A stretch of 64,000 bases of DNA, taken from contig NZ_CP030771.1 in NCBI RefSeq assembly GCF_006088715.1, positions 7,500,001-7,564,000 of the forward strand, read 5' to 3'. The notes under the pieces are model-generated. The model had not been told where the DNA came from and did not search any database. It saw only the letters and a program-made list of their open reading frames with translations. This document shows positions 17,654 to 26,013 of this stretch, piece after piece. Source of the stretch: Streptomyces sp. YIM 121038 (lineage in GTDB: Bacteria > Actinomycetota > Actinomycetes > Streptomycetales > Streptomycetaceae). Within the stretch, counting starts at the first letter, position 1, and every line of letters begins with the position of its first letter. The position numbers and the translations under genes are program-made.

Positions 17654-18517
17654 CTACGGCAGCTGTGCCGCTCGCGCCTCACGCCGGTTGTCCCGGAAGT
17701 TGTTCACCCGGCGAGCCGTGGCGAAGAGCGGGATCACGGCCCCGAGCACCAGCTGGAGCGCGCAGCCCGTCTGCAGCAGCAGCTGCCCGCCCGGCGCGTC
17801 GAAGGCCCACGCCGCGAGCAGCCCCATCGCGGAGACGATCCACGCCAGCATGGCCACCGCCAGGGGACCGCGCGGCTTCGGGTACTCGACGCGGCTGACC
17901 ATCAGCCACGCCGTACCGATGATCGCCAGGAGCGTGGCCACGAAGGGCAGCTCCAGGAGCACGATCGAGACGACCGTCAGCGCCCCGAAGGGCGAGGGCA
18001 TCCCCTGGAACACTCCGTCACGGAGCGTCACGCACGAGAATCTCGCAAGCCGCAGCACCACCGCCAGGAGCACCACGATCGCGCCCACCGCCGCGACCCG
18101 CTGGTGCGCGTCGTCGGCGACCATCCCGTACACGAGCACGAAGTACGCGGGCGCGAGCCCGAAGCTGATCAGGTCCGAGAGGTTGTCCAGCTCCGCGCCC
18201 ATCGGCGAGGACCGCAGCTTGCGCGCGACGAGGCCGTCGAACAGGTCGAAGACCGCGGCGCAGAGCATCAGGATCACGGCCGTGGCCGCGCTGTGCCGGG
18301 CCATGCCCGACTCGTCACTGCCCGTGAGGTGCGGGATGAGGATGCCGGTGGTCGTGAAGTAGACCGCCATGAACCCGCACGTGGCGTTGCCGAGCGTGAG
18401 GGTGTCCGCTATTGACAGGCGCAGCGACAGCGGCATGTCCTCGTCGGCGTCGTCCACCGCGTCGACGGCCTCGGGCACCCAGCCGCCCGTCTGCGCCTCT
18501 GGATCAGTCACGGTCAA
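17654..18517 (-). CDS. pssA: CDP-diacylglycerol--serine O-phosphatidyltransferase
   Basis: 287 aa. An acidic N-terminal 30 residues precede SIADTLTLGNATCGFMAVYF, the start of the membrane part. The CDP-alcohol phosphotransferase motif D-G-x2-A-R-x8-G-x3-D-x3-D is intact (DLFDGLVARKLRSSPMGAEL continuing to DNLSD, about residues 92-117). Several further membrane helices follow. It joins serine to CDP-diacylglycerol to make phosphatidylserine, which the adjoining psd gene product decarboxylates. The ATG at 18517 lies 14 bp inside the end of psd, so the two are co-translated. A strong terminator follows. Confidence 0.95.
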   Translation of the reverse strand: MTVTDPEAQTGGWVPEAVDAVDDADEDMPLSLRLSIADTLTLGNATCGFMAVYFTTTGILIPHLTGSDESGMARHSAATAVILMLCAAVFDLFDGLVARKLRSSPMGAELDNLSDLISFGLAPAYFVLVYGMVADDAHQRVAAVGAIVVLLAVVLRLARFSCVTLRDGVFQGMPSPFGALTVVSIVLLELPFVATLLAIIGTAWLMVSRVEYPKPRGPLAVAMLAWIVSAMGLLAAWAFDAPGGQLLLQTGCALQLVLGAVIPLFATARRVNNFRDNRREARAAQLP

Positions 18518-19160
18518 TGCGAGTCACCCCAGCCACGGTCTTCTGACCGACCTCGACATCCACCTCGACGCCCTCGGGCAGATAGATGTCGACGCGCGAG
18601 CCGAAGCGGATCAGCCCGATCCGCTCACCCTGCTCCACCTTCGTGCCCTGCGGCACGTACGGCACGATGCGCCGGGCCACCGCGCCCGCGATCTGGATCA
18701 TCTCGATGTCGCCGAGCTCGGTGTCGAAGTGCCAGACAACGCGCTCGTTGTTCTCGCTCTCCTTGTTGAACGCCGGGACGAAACCGCCGGGGATGTGCTC
18801 GACGGACGTCACCGTGCCGGCCAGGGGCGCGCGGTTGACGTGCACGTTGAGCGGGCTCATGAAGATCGCGACGCGGGTGCGCCCGTCCTTCCACGGCATG
18901 ATGCTCTGCACGACGCCGTCGGCCGGGGAGATCACCCTGCCCTGGGTGATCTCGCGCTCGGGGTCGCGGAAGAACCACAGCATGCCCGCGGCGAGTGCGG
19001 TGGTCGGTACGGCGAGGGCCGCGGCGCCCTTGGACCGGCGGGACCGGGCCAGGCTGAGTGCCGCGGTGGCGACGGTCGGCAGGAGCCACGGCGATGCTCC
19101 GCGCGCGAGGCGTACACCAGCCAGGCTGTCGCGAGGTGCAGAGGTTTGGCTGTGGGGCAT
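18504..19160 (-). CDS. psd: Phosphatidylserine decarboxylase (short, PSD type)
   Basis: 218 aa from ATG 19160, chosen because GAAGGT lies at SD distance; an upstream in-frame ATG at 19241 has none. One membrane segment near residues 20-60 is followed by MLWFFRDPER, ISPADGVVQSI, IFMSPLNVHVNRAPLAG and the self-cleavage site RFGSRVDIYLP, whose Ser becomes the pyruvoyl group. This is the compact form of the enzyme. It makes phosphatidylethanolamine from the PssA product at the membrane. The following pssA gene overlaps by 14 bp. Confidence 0.95.
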   Translation of the reverse strand: MPHSQTSAPRDSLAGVRLARGASPWLLPTVATAALSLARSRRSKGAAALAVPTTALAAGMLWFFRDPEREITQGRVISPADGVVQSIMPWKDGRTRVAIFMSPLNVHVNRAPLAGTVTSVEHIPGGFVPAFNKESENNERVVWHFDTELGDIEMIQIAGAVARRIVPYVPQGTKVEQGERIGLIRFGSRVDIYLPEGVEVDVEVGQKTVAGVTRIDRD

Positions 19161-19220
19161 GGATGACCTTCGTAGCGGATGATGCCGCACTGCATACGGG
19201 GGGACGGCGGCTTTCCCGGG

Positions 19221-19251
19221 ATCGTATCGGTTGCGAGCCACAACTGGGCAA
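19221..19251 (-). promoter_or_regulatory. Candidate promoter of psd-pssA
   Basis: Minus-strand TACGAT (19221-19226) with TTGCCC 19 bp upstream (19246-19251) resembles a sigma-70-type promoter with a long spacer. It sits 60 bp before the psd start. This would let psd-pssA be expressed apart from the ethylmalonyl-CoA genes upstream. Confidence 0.4.
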
Positions 19252-19298
19252 GCCAGGAAGCCGAGTCGGCCGCCCGCGCGTGCTGACTGGGTGTGATC

Positions 19299-19323
19299 TT
19301 CTTCTCGATTAGATCTCGAAGAA
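19299..19323 (-). terminator. Weak A/T-rich hairpin after the acyl-CoA dehydrogenase gene
   Basis: TTCTTC (19299-19304) pairs with GAAGAA (19318-19323), with a GAT/ATC inner pair. It begins about 20 bp past the stop at 19343. It could end the ethylmalonyl-CoA operon; the stem is weak. Confidence 0.3.
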
Positions 19324-19342
19324 ACCGCCCCAAACCGGGCAT

Positions 19343-20548
19343 TCAGCCCTGAAGTCGATACTCTTCGAGGAGTCGTCGGCCAATGATCATTTTCTGGATC
19401 TCGGCGGTTCCTTCACCGATCAGCAGCATGGGCGCCTCTCGGTACAGGCGCTCGATCTCGTACTCCTTCGAGAAGCCGTAACCGCCGTGGATCCGGAACG
19501 CGTCCTCCACGACTTCCTTGCAGTATTCGGACGCCAGGTACTTCGCCATCCCTGCTTCGAGGTCGTTTCGCTCCCCGGAGTCCTTTTTGCGTGCTGCGTT
19601 TACCATCATCGCATGGGCGGCCTCGACCTTGGTAGCCATCTCCGCGAGCTTGAACTGAATTGCCTGGTGCTGCGCGATCGGCTTGCCGAAAGTGTGCCGT
19701 TGCTGGGCATAGGAGACACCGAGTTCGAAGGCACGCTGAGCGACGCCGCAACCACGCGCCGCCACATTCACACGGCCGACCTCGACGCCGTCCATCATTT
19801 GGTAAAACCCCCGGCCGGTGGTCCCGCCGAGCACGCGATTGGCTGGAATGCGCAGGTCATCCATGACCAGCTCGGTGGTATCGACGCCTTTGTAGCCCAT
19901 CTTGTCGATCTTGCCCGGGATGGTCAGGCCGGGGCGCACCTCACCGAACCCCGGCTCCTTCTCCACCAGGAAGGTCGTCATCGACTTGTGCGGGGCCGTG
20001 CCCTCGGGGTGGCCTTCGTCACTTCTGACGAGCACGGCCACGAGCGTTGACGTACCGCCGTTCGTCAACCACATCTTCTGACCGTTCAGGACGTACTCGT
20101 CGCCGTCCTTGACCGCCTTCGACGTGATCGCCGACACGTCCGAGCCCAGCGCCGGCTCCGACATGGAGAACGCCCCGCGGACCTCGCCGAGCGCCATCCG
20201 CGGCAGGAAGTACTCCTTCTGCTCCCGCGTGCCGTGCTGCTTGAGCATGTACGCCACGATGAAGTGGGTGTTGATGATGCCGGACACCGACATCCAGCCG
20301 CGCGCTATCTCCTCCACGCACAGCGCGTACGTCAGGAGCGACTCGCCCAGGCCGCCGTACTCCTCGGGAATCATCAGGCCGAACAGGCCCAACTCCTTGA
20401 GCCCGTCCACGATCCGCTGCGGATACTCGTCGCGGTGCTCGAGGTCCGTCGCGACCGGGATGATCTCTTTGTCGACGAAGTCACGGACGGTGGACAGGAT
20501 TTCCCGCTGGACATCCGTGAGGCCCGCGGTCTGGGCGAGTCGGGACAT
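19343..20548 (-). CDS. Acyl-CoA dehydrogenase, probably (2S)-methylsuccinyl-CoA dehydrogenase
   Basis: 401 aa from ATG 20548. Signatures of the flavin family are complete: FSMSEPALGSDVSAI and the MWLTNGGT strand for FAD, then a C-terminal AHAMMVNAARKKDSGERNDL and the catalytic-base region EYCKEVVEDAFRIHGGYGFS, ending in EGTAEIQKMIIGRRLL. The family oxidises acyl-CoA at the alpha-beta bond and passes electrons to ETF. Located two bases after the MaoC hydratase gene, within ccr, mutase and lyase genes, its natural substrate is likely methylsuccinyl-CoA, giving mesaconyl-CoA. That specificity is inferred from context. Confidence 0.88.
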   Translation of the reverse strand: MSRLAQTAGLTDVQREILSTVRDFVDKEIIPVATDLEHRDEYPQRIVDGLKELGLFGLMIPEEYGGLGESLLTYALCVEEIARGWMSVSGIINTHFIVAYMLKQHGTREQKEYFLPRMALGEVRGAFSMSEPALGSDVSAITSKAVKDGDEYVLNGQKMWLTNGGTSTLVAVLVRSDEGHPEGTAPHKSMTTFLVEKEPGFGEVRPGLTIPGKIDKMGYKGVDTTELVMDDLRIPANRVLGGTTGRGFYQMMDGVEVGRVNVAARGCGVAQRAFELGVSYAQQRHTFGKPIAQHQAIQFKLAEMATKVEAAHAMMVNAARKKDSGERNDLEAGMAKYLASEYCKEVVEDAFRIHGGYGFSKEYEIERLYREAPMLLIGEGTAEIQKMIIGRRLLEEYRLQG

Positions 20549-20550
20549 GG

Positions 20551-21063
20551 CTACTTCTCCTGGCTCTTCGGCTCCGGGCGGCCGGGCTGCTCGCCGCCGC
20601 GCTCCTTGATGTACGTCTCGGTCGGCACCATCACCTTGCGGCGGAACACGCACACCAGGGTGCCGTCCTGCTTGTAGCCCTTGGTCTCCACGTGGACGAT
20701 GCCGCGGTCCGACTTCGACTTCGACGGCGTCTTGTCGAGGACCGTCGTCTCGCCGTAGATCGTGTCGCCGTGGAAGGTCGGCGCCACGTGCTTGAGCGAC
20801 TCGACCTCCAGGTTCGCGATCGCCTTGCCCGACACGTCCGGCACGGACATGCCGAGCAGCAGCGAGTAGACGTAGTTGCCCACGACGACGTTCTTCCCGA
20901 AGTCCGTCGTCCTCTCCGCGTAGTTGCTGTCCAGGTGCAGCGGGTGGTGGTTCATGGTGAGCAGACAGAACAGGTGGTCGTCGTACTCGGTGACCGTCTT
21001 GCCGGGCCAGTGCTTGTAGACGGCGCCGACTTCGAACTCTTCGTAGGTACGGCCGAACTGCAT
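20551..21063 (-). CDS. MaoC-family dehydratase, probably mesaconyl-CoA hydratase
   Basis: 170 aa. I use ATG 21063, with GGAGG ten bases upstream; GTG 21072 overlapping the previous stop is an alternative. It has the MaoC hotdog pattern (YEEFEVGAVYKHWPGKTVTE, NHHPLHLDSNYAERT, VVVGNYVYSLLLGMSV) with the hydratase Asp/His pair replaced by the variant of the mesaconyl-CoA group. It would hydrate mesaconyl-CoA to beta-methylmalyl-CoA, the substrate of the lyase encoded immediately upstream. The C-terminal 20 residues are charged and Gly/Pro-rich. Confidence 0.87.
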   Translation of the reverse strand: MQFGRTYEEFEVGAVYKHWPGKTVTEYDDHLFCLLTMNHHPLHLDSNYAERTTDFGKNVVVGNYVYSLLLGMSVPDVSGKAIANLEVESLKHVAPTFHGDTIYGETTVLDKTPSKSKSDRGIVHVETKGYKQDGTLVCVFRRKVMVPTETYIKERGGEQPGRPEPKSQEK

Positions 21064-21068
21064 GTCCC

Positions 21069-22034
21069 TCACGCCTCCGGAGCTTCGAACACCGACGTGC
21101 GCCGCATGCCCGCCGCACGGCCCTTCCCGGAGATGACGAGCGCCATCTTCCGGCTCGCCTCGTCGATCATCTCGTCGCCGAGCATCGCCGAGCCCTTCTT
21201 GCCGCCCGCCTCGGAGGTGTAGTACGCGTACGCGTCGAGGATCAGCTCGGCGTGGTCGTAGTCCTCCTGGGACGGCGAGAACACCTCGTTGGCGGCCTCC
21301 ACCTGGCCGGGGTGCAGCACCCACTTGCCGTCGAAGCCGAGGGCCGCGGCGCGCCCGGCCACCTCGCGGTAGCCGTCGATGTTCTTGATCTGGAGGAACG
21401 GGCCGTCGATCGCCTGGAGGTCGTGGGTGCGGGCGGCCATCAGGATGCGCATCAGGATGTAGTGGTACGCGTCCGCCGGGTAGCCGGGCGGCTGCATGCC
21501 CACGACGAGCGACTTCATGTTGATCGACGCCATGAAGTCGGCAGGGCCGAAGATGATCGTCTCAAGTCGTGACGAGGCACCGGCGATCTCGTCAACATTG
21601 ACCAGGCCCTTCGCGTTCTCGATCTGCGCCTCAATGCCGATGCGCCCGACCTCGAGGCCCATCGTCTTCTCGATCTGCGTGAGCAGCAGGTCAAGGGCCA
21701 CGACCTGCTGGGCGTCCTGGACCTTGGGCAGCATGATGCAGTCGAGGTTCTGGCCCGCGCCCTCGACTACGGTCACGACGTCGCGGTACGTCCACTCGGT
21801 GGTCCAGTCGTTGACGCGCACCACGCGTGTCTTGCCCGTCCAGTCGCCCTCGTTGAGGAACTTGACGATCGTGTGCCGTGCCTCCGGCTTGGCGAGCGGC
21901 GCGCAGGCGTCCTCCAGGTCGAGGAAGACCTGGTCGGCGGGGAGGCCCTGGGCCTTTTCCAGGAAGCGGGGGTTGCTTCCGGGGACCGCGAGACAGGAGC
22001 GGCGGGGGCGAAGGCGATTGATGGGCTCACTCAT
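21069..22034 (-). CDS. HpcH/HpaI-family lyase, probably L-malyl-CoA/beta-methylmalyl-CoA lyase
   Basis: 321 aa from ATG 22034, in an ATGA overlap with the mutase stop. CitE/HpcH features: RRSCLAVPGSNPRFLEKA, DQVFLDLEDACAP (metal Glu/Asp), IEAQIENAKGLVNVDEI with the metal Glu, and IIFGPADFMASIN. The C-terminal GFDGKWVLHPGQVEAAN is the CoA/oxaloacetate-binding part of malyl-CoA lyases. It would split beta-methylmalyl-CoA into propionyl-CoA and glyoxylate, the last step of the ethylmalonyl-CoA route. Co-translated with the mutase and followed five bases later by the MaoC gene. Confidence 0.9.
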   Translation of the reverse strand: MSEPINRLRPRRSCLAVPGSNPRFLEKAQGLPADQVFLDLEDACAPLAKPEARHTIVKFLNEGDWTGKTRVVRVNDWTTEWTYRDVVTVVEGAGQNLDCIMLPKVQDAQQVVALDLLLTQIEKTMGLEVGRIGIEAQIENAKGLVNVDEIAGASSRLETIIFGPADFMASINMKSLVVGMQPPGYPADAYHYILMRILMAARTHDLQAIDGPFLQIKNIDGYREVAGRAAALGFDGKWVLHPGQVEAANEVFSPSQEDYDHAELILDAYAYYTSEAGGKKGSAMLGDEMIDEASRKMALVISGKGRAAGMRRTSVFEAPEA

Positions 22035-24082
22035 GCGGGGACCTCCAACGGGTCGAGGTGGTTCGCTGTGCGGATCTCGTCGACGATACGGCCGATGATC
22101 TCCGTGATGCCGAAGTCCTTGGGGGTGAAGACGGCGGCCACGCCCGCCGCCCTCAGGTCCTCGGCGTCGCTGCTGGGAATGATGCCGCCGGCGATGACGG
22201 GGATGTCGTTGGCGCCGGCGGCGCGCAGCCTGGTCAGGACGTCCGGCACGAGCTGCGCGTGCGAGCCGGAGAGGATCGACAGGCCCACCGCGTGCACGTC
22301 CTCCGCGAGCGCCGCGTCGACGATCTGCTCGGGGGTGAGCCGGATGCCCTGGTAGACGACCTCGAACCCGGCGTCGCGGGCCCGGACCGCGATCTGCTCG
22401 GCGCCGTTGGAGTGCCCGTCGAGGCCGGGCTTGCCCACCAGGAAGCGGAGCTTGCCGGTGCCCATGTCCGCGGCCGTCTTCTCGACCTTCTCGCGGACCA
22501 GGGCGAGCGGCGTGCCCGCCTCCGCGGTGACCGCGAGCGGCGCCCCGGAGACGCCCGTGGGCGCCCGGAACTCGCCGAAGACCTCCCGCAGGGCCCCCGC
22601 CCACTCGCCGGTCGTGACACCGGCGCGGGCGCACTCCAGGGTGGCCTCCATGAGGTTGCCGGTGCCCTGTGCGACCTCCTTGAGCCGGTCGATGGTCTGC
22701 TGGACGGTCGGGAAGTGGAACGGGTCGCCTCCGCCCTGCCGGTCGGAGGACTCCTGCCGCGTGGTGCGCCAGTCCCGCACCGCGGTCACGACGCGCGCCT
22801 CGACCGCCGGGTCGACCGTCATGATCGCGGTGTCCAGGTCGGCCGTGAGCGGGCTCGGCTCCGTCGCCTCGAAGACGTTCACGCCCACGATCTTCTCGTC
22901 GCCCGCCTCGATCCGCGCGCGCCGCTCCGCGTGCGAGGACACCAGCTGCGACTTCAGATAGCCGGACTCGACGGCGGCCATCGCGCCGCCCATCTGCTCG
23001 ATGCGGTCCATCTCCTCCAGGGACGCCTCGACGAGCGCGTCGACCTTGCCCTCGACGACGTGCGAGCCCGCGAAGATGTCCTCGTACTCCAGGAGGTCCG
23101 ACTCGTGCGCGAGGACCTGCTGGATGCGCAGGGACCACTGCTGGTCCCAGGGCCGGGGCAGGCCGAGGGCCTCGTTCCAGGCCGGGAGCTGCACGGCACG
23201 CGCGCGTGCGTCCTTGGAGAGCGTGACGGCGAGCATCTCCAGGACGATGCGCTGGACGTTGTTCTCCGGCTGGGCCTCGGTCAGACCGAGCGAGTTGACC
23301 TGCACGCCGTAGCGGAAGCGCCGCTGCTTGGGGTTGGTGATGCCGTAGCGCTCGCGCGTGACCTGGTCCCAGATGCGGCCGAAGGCGCGCATCTTGCACA
23401 TCTCCTCGATGAACCGCACGCCCGCGTTCACGAAGAACGAGATGCGCGCGACGACGTCACCGAACTTCTCCTCCGGCACCTGCCCGGAGGCGCGCACCGC
23501 GTCGAGGACGGCGATCGCCGTGCTCATCGCGTACGCGACCTCCTGCACCGGTGTGGCCCCGGCCTCCTGCAGGTGGTAGCTACAGATGTTGATCGGGTTC
23601 CACTTGGGGATGTGCGCCACGGTGTACGTGATCATGTCGGTGGTGAGCCGCAGGCTCGGCCCCGGCGGGAACACGTGGGTGCCGCGCGACAGGTACTCCT
23701 TGACGATGTCGTTCTGCGTCGTCCCCTGGAGCGTGGTGATGTCGACGCCCTGCTCCTCCGCGACGACCTGGTACAGCGCGAGCAGCCACATGGCCGTGGC
23801 GTTGATCGTCATGGAGGTGTTCATCTGGTCCAGGGGGATGTCCTGGAACAGCCGCCGCATGTCGCCGAGGTGCGACACGGGGACGCCGACCCGGCCCACC
23901 TCCCCGCGCGCGAGGATGTGGTCCGGGTCGTAGCCGGTCTGGGTCGGCAGGTCGAACGCGACCGAGAGGCCCGTCTGGCCCTTGGCCAGGTTGCGCCGGT
24001 AGAGCTCGTTCGACGCCTCTGCCGTGGAGTGCCCGGCGTACGTCCGCATGAGCCACGGCCGGTCCTTCTGGCGATCCGTCAT
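22031..24082 (-). CDS. meaA: Ethylmalonyl-CoA mutase (MeaA family), B12-dependent
   Basis: 683 aa in one chain. The N-terminal substrate domain has the acyl-CoA mutase TIM barrel (RPWLMRTYAGHSTAEASNEL, GLSVAFDLPTQTGYDPDH, MTINATAMWLLALY), and the C-terminal part from about residue 535 is a cobalamin domain with GLDGHSNGAEQI, giving the lower ligand His (about 554) and the DxHxxG motif, then LSILSGSH and IAGGIIP. It rearranges ethylmalonyl-CoA to methylsuccinyl-CoA. The ATG follows 92 bp of spacer after ccr, most of it a 9-nt repeat that is open in this reading frame but offers no start codon. Confidence 0.93.
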   Translation of the reverse strand: MTDRQKDRPWLMRTYAGHSTAEASNELYRRNLAKGQTGLSVAFDLPTQTGYDPDHILARGEVGRVGVPVSHLGDMRRLFQDIPLDQMNTSMTINATAMWLLALYQVVAEEQGVDITTLQGTTQNDIVKEYLSRGTHVFPPGPSLRLTTDMITYTVAHIPKWNPINICSYHLQEAGATPVQEVAYAMSTAIAVLDAVRASGQVPEEKFGDVVARISFFVNAGVRFIEEMCKMRAFGRIWDQVTRERYGITNPKQRRFRYGVQVNSLGLTEAQPENNVQRIVLEMLAVTLSKDARARAVQLPAWNEALGLPRPWDQQWSLRIQQVLAHESDLLEYEDIFAGSHVVEGKVDALVEASLEEMDRIEQMGGAMAAVESGYLKSQLVSSHAERRARIEAGDEKIVGVNVFEATEPSPLTADLDTAIMTVDPAVEARVVTAVRDWRTTRQESSDRQGGGDPFHFPTVQQTIDRLKEVAQGTGNLMEATLECARAGVTTGEWAGALREVFGEFRAPTGVSGAPLAVTAEAGTPLALVREKVEKTAADMGTGKLRFLVGKPGLDGHSNGAEQIAVRARDAGFEVVYQGIRLTPEQIVDAALAEDVHAVGLSILSGSHAQLVPDVLTRLRAAGANDIPVIAGGIIPSSDAEDLRAAGVAAVFTPKDFGITEIIGRIVDEIRTANHLDPLEVPA

Positions 24083-24085
24083 GTG

Positions 24086-24175
24086 CGTAACCTCGGTGTC
24101 CTTGGTGTCCTCAGTGTTCCCGGCGTGCTCGGCGTGCTCGGGGTTCTCGCCGTTCTCAATGACCTCGGCGTCCTC
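24086..24175 (-). repeat. Ten-unit 9-bp degenerate repeat between ccr and meaA
   Basis: The whole ccr-meaA spacer consists of ten contiguous 9-bp units. Minus-strand examples are GAGGACACC, AAGGACACC, GAGCACGCC (twice), GAGAACCCC. The last unit overlaps the ccr stop. Read in the meaA frame it would give a Glu every third residue, ending just before the ATG. Confidence 0.85.
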
Positions 24176-25511
24176 AGACGTTGCGGAAGCGGTTGATGGC
24201 GTCGATGTGCCGCGCCCGCGTCTCGGGGTCGCGCACGCCGAGGCCCTCGGCGGGCGCGAGCGCGAGGACGCCGACCTTGCCCTGGTGCAGATTGCGGTGC
24301 ACGTCGTAGGCGGCCTGCCCGGTCTCCTCCAGGGAGTACACCTTCGAGAGCGTCGGGTGGATCTTGCCCTTGGCGATGAGCCGGTTGGCCTCCCACGCCT
24401 CGCGGTAGTTGGCGAAGTGCGAGCCGATGATGCGCTTCAGGGACATCCACAGGTAGCGGTTGTCGTACTCGTGCATGTAGCCCGAGGTGGAGGCGCAGGT
24501 GGTGATGGTGCCGCCCTTGCGGGTCACGTAGACGCTGGCGCCGAAGGTCTCCCGGCCGGGGTGCTCGAAGACGATGTCGATGTCCTCGCCGCCGGTGAAC
24601 TCGCGGATGCGCTTGCCGAAGCGCTTCCACTCCTTGGGGTCCTGGGTGCGCTCGTCCTTCCAGAACCGGTAGCCCTCGGCGTTGCGGTCGATGATGGCCT
24701 CGGCGCCCATGGCACGGCAGATCTCCGCCTTCTGGGGGCTGGAGACGACGCAGATGGGGTTGGCGCCCCCGGCGAGCGCGAACTGCGTGGCGTACGACCC
24801 GAGTCCGCCGCTCGCGCCCCAGATCAGCACGTTGTCGCCCTGCTTCATGCCCGCGCCGTTGCGCGAGACGAGCTGCCGGTACGCGGTGGAGTTCACCAGG
24901 CCGGGGGCGGCGGCCTCCTCCCAGCTCAGGTGGTCCGGCTTCGGCATGAGCTGGTTGGACTTCACCAGGGCGATCTCGGCGAGCCCGCCGAAGTTGGTCT
25001 CGAAGCCCCAGATGCGCTGCTCCGGGTCGAGCATCGTGTCGTTGTGCCCGTCGCTGGACTCCAGTTCCACGGACAGGCAGTGCGCGACGACCTCGTCGCC
25101 GGGGTGCCAGGCGTTGACGCCGGGCCCGGTGCGCAGCACGACGCCCGCCAGGTCGGAGCCGATGATGTGGTACGGCAGGTCGTGACGCTTCGTCAGCTCG
25201 CTGAGCTTGCCGTACCGCTCCAGGAAGCCGAACGTCGACAGGGGCTCGAAGATCGACGTCCACACGGAGTTGTAGTTCACGCTCGACGCCATGACCGCCA
25301 CCAGGGCCTCGCCCGGGCCGAGTTCGGGCACCGGGACCTCGTCCAGGTGCAGCGACTTGCGCGGGTCCTTGTCGCGCGTGGCGAGCCCCGCGAACAGTTC
25401 GGTCTCGTCCTTGTGCACGGTCACGGCGCGGTACGCGTCGGGCAGCGGCAGCGCGGCGAAGTCGGCGGCCGACGTGTCCGGCGATTGGATCGCGTCCAGG
25501 ATTTCCTGCAT
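24174..25511 (-). CDS. ccr: Crotonyl-CoA carboxylase/reductase
   Basis: 445 aa zinc-independent MDR-type enzyme. Features: VMASSVNYNSVWTSIFEP, HIIGSDLAGVVLRTGPGVN, LIWGASGGLGSYATQFALAGG (NADPH-binding) and the long insertion KDERTQDPKEWKRFGKRIRE that marks Ccr among medium-chain reductases. It reductively carboxylates crotonyl-CoA with CO2 and NADPH to (2S)-ethylmalonyl-CoA, used in the pathway encoded downstream and as a polyketide extender unit. It is first in the ccr-meaA-lyase-maoC-acd operon, with a likely promoter near 25826-25854 and a 5' leader of about 300 nt. Confidence 0.96.
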   Translation of the reverse strand: MQEILDAIQSPDTSAADFAALPLPDAYRAVTVHKDETELFAGLATRDKDPRKSLHLDEVPVPELGPGEALVAVMASSVNYNSVWTSIFEPLSTFGFLERYGKLSELTKRHDLPYHIIGSDLAGVVLRTGPGVNAWHPGDEVVAHCLSVELESSDGHNDTMLDPEQRIWGFETNFGGLAEIALVKSNQLMPKPDHLSWEEAAAPGLVNSTAYRQLVSRNGAGMKQGDNVLIWGASGGLGSYATQFALAGGANPICVVSSPQKAEICRAMGAEAIIDRNAEGYRFWKDERTQDPKEWKRFGKRIREFTGGEDIDIVFEHPGRETFGASVYVTRKGGTITTCASTSGYMHEYDNRYLWMSLKRIIGSHFANYREAWEANRLIAKGKIHPTLSKVYSLEETGQAAYDVHRNLHQGKVGVLALAPAEGLGVRDPETRARHIDAINRFRNV

Positions 25512-25825
25512 GGGTTGCCTCCGGCGAAGGGCGCCCCGTGGGAGGCGCTCTGAGGGGTACGTCGGGTGGTGCGTGGCGTGGTGCCCGGGTGCTTCGAGGG
25601 GTGCGTGTGCTCGGTGCTCGACGGGTGCGAGGGGGCCTCGGACCCGTGGGGTTACGGGAGGTGCGAAGCGGTGGTGCCGTCGGTTCGGCGGAGGTGGTGC
25701 TGCGGCGGCGCCGTGGTGGGGCGCAGGAGGTGCCTGTGACGCAGGCGTCCGGGCGCGCTCGCCGAGGCTTGCGGGGACAGCCGGCGTACGGGTGGTGTCC
25801 GTGCGCCGGCCGCCCGGACAACATC

Positions 25826-25854
25826 AACGTATGACACCGCGTGCCAGTCGGCAA
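25826..25854 (-). promoter_or_regulatory. Candidate promoter of the ccr operon
   Basis: Minus strand: TTGCCG (25849-25854), 17-bp spacer, TACGTT (25826-25831). This fits a housekeeping-type promoter. It lies about 315 bp before the ccr ATG, implying a long leader; the 25512-25820 stretch holds no gene that I can support. Confidence 0.5.
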
Positions 25855-25856
25855 GA

Positions 25857-25883
25857 CACTCAGTGCCAACAATTTCACTCAGT
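25857..25883. repeat. Direct repeats CACTCAGT upstream of the ccr promoter
   Basis: CACTCAGT occurs at 25857-25864 and 25876-25883, 19 bp apart (about two helical turns), just upstream of the -35 box. The first copy sits in a 13-bp imperfect dyad, 25855-25867. Such spacing suits a bound regulator; which one is unknown. Confidence 0.45.
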
Positions 25884-25909
25884 TGTCATTGCCCCGGTTC
25901 ATCTGAGCG

Positions 25910-25921
25910 ATGATCGATCAT
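25910..25921. promoter_or_regulatory. Perfect 12-bp palindrome ATGATCGATCAT
   Basis: An A/T-containing perfect palindrome between the ccr promoter region and the tetR terminator. It could be an operator for the adjacent TetR-family repressor. No second copy was noticed in the window. Confidence 0.35.
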
Positions 25922-25959
25922 TGCAGGTCAGAGGGGGTGCGCCGAGCAGGCGTAAAGAA

Positions 25960-25992
25960 GCCCGCCCGCTCCCGGGAGGGGAGCGGGCGGGC
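25960..25992 (-). terminator. Intrinsic terminator of the tetR gene
   Basis: Perfect 14-bp stem (25960-25973 with 25979-25992), 5-nt loop, then TTCTTT in the minus direction. It begins 22 bp after the stop at 26014. Confidence 0.75.
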
Positions 25993-26013
25993 GGAGCGGG
26001 AGTGCGGGACGGG

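Noticed and set aside
24079..25878. Alternative minus-strand frame of about 599 codons across ccr
   Set aside because: It overlaps ccr, whose product is unmistakable, and its own translation is Arg/Pro/Ala-rich without domains.
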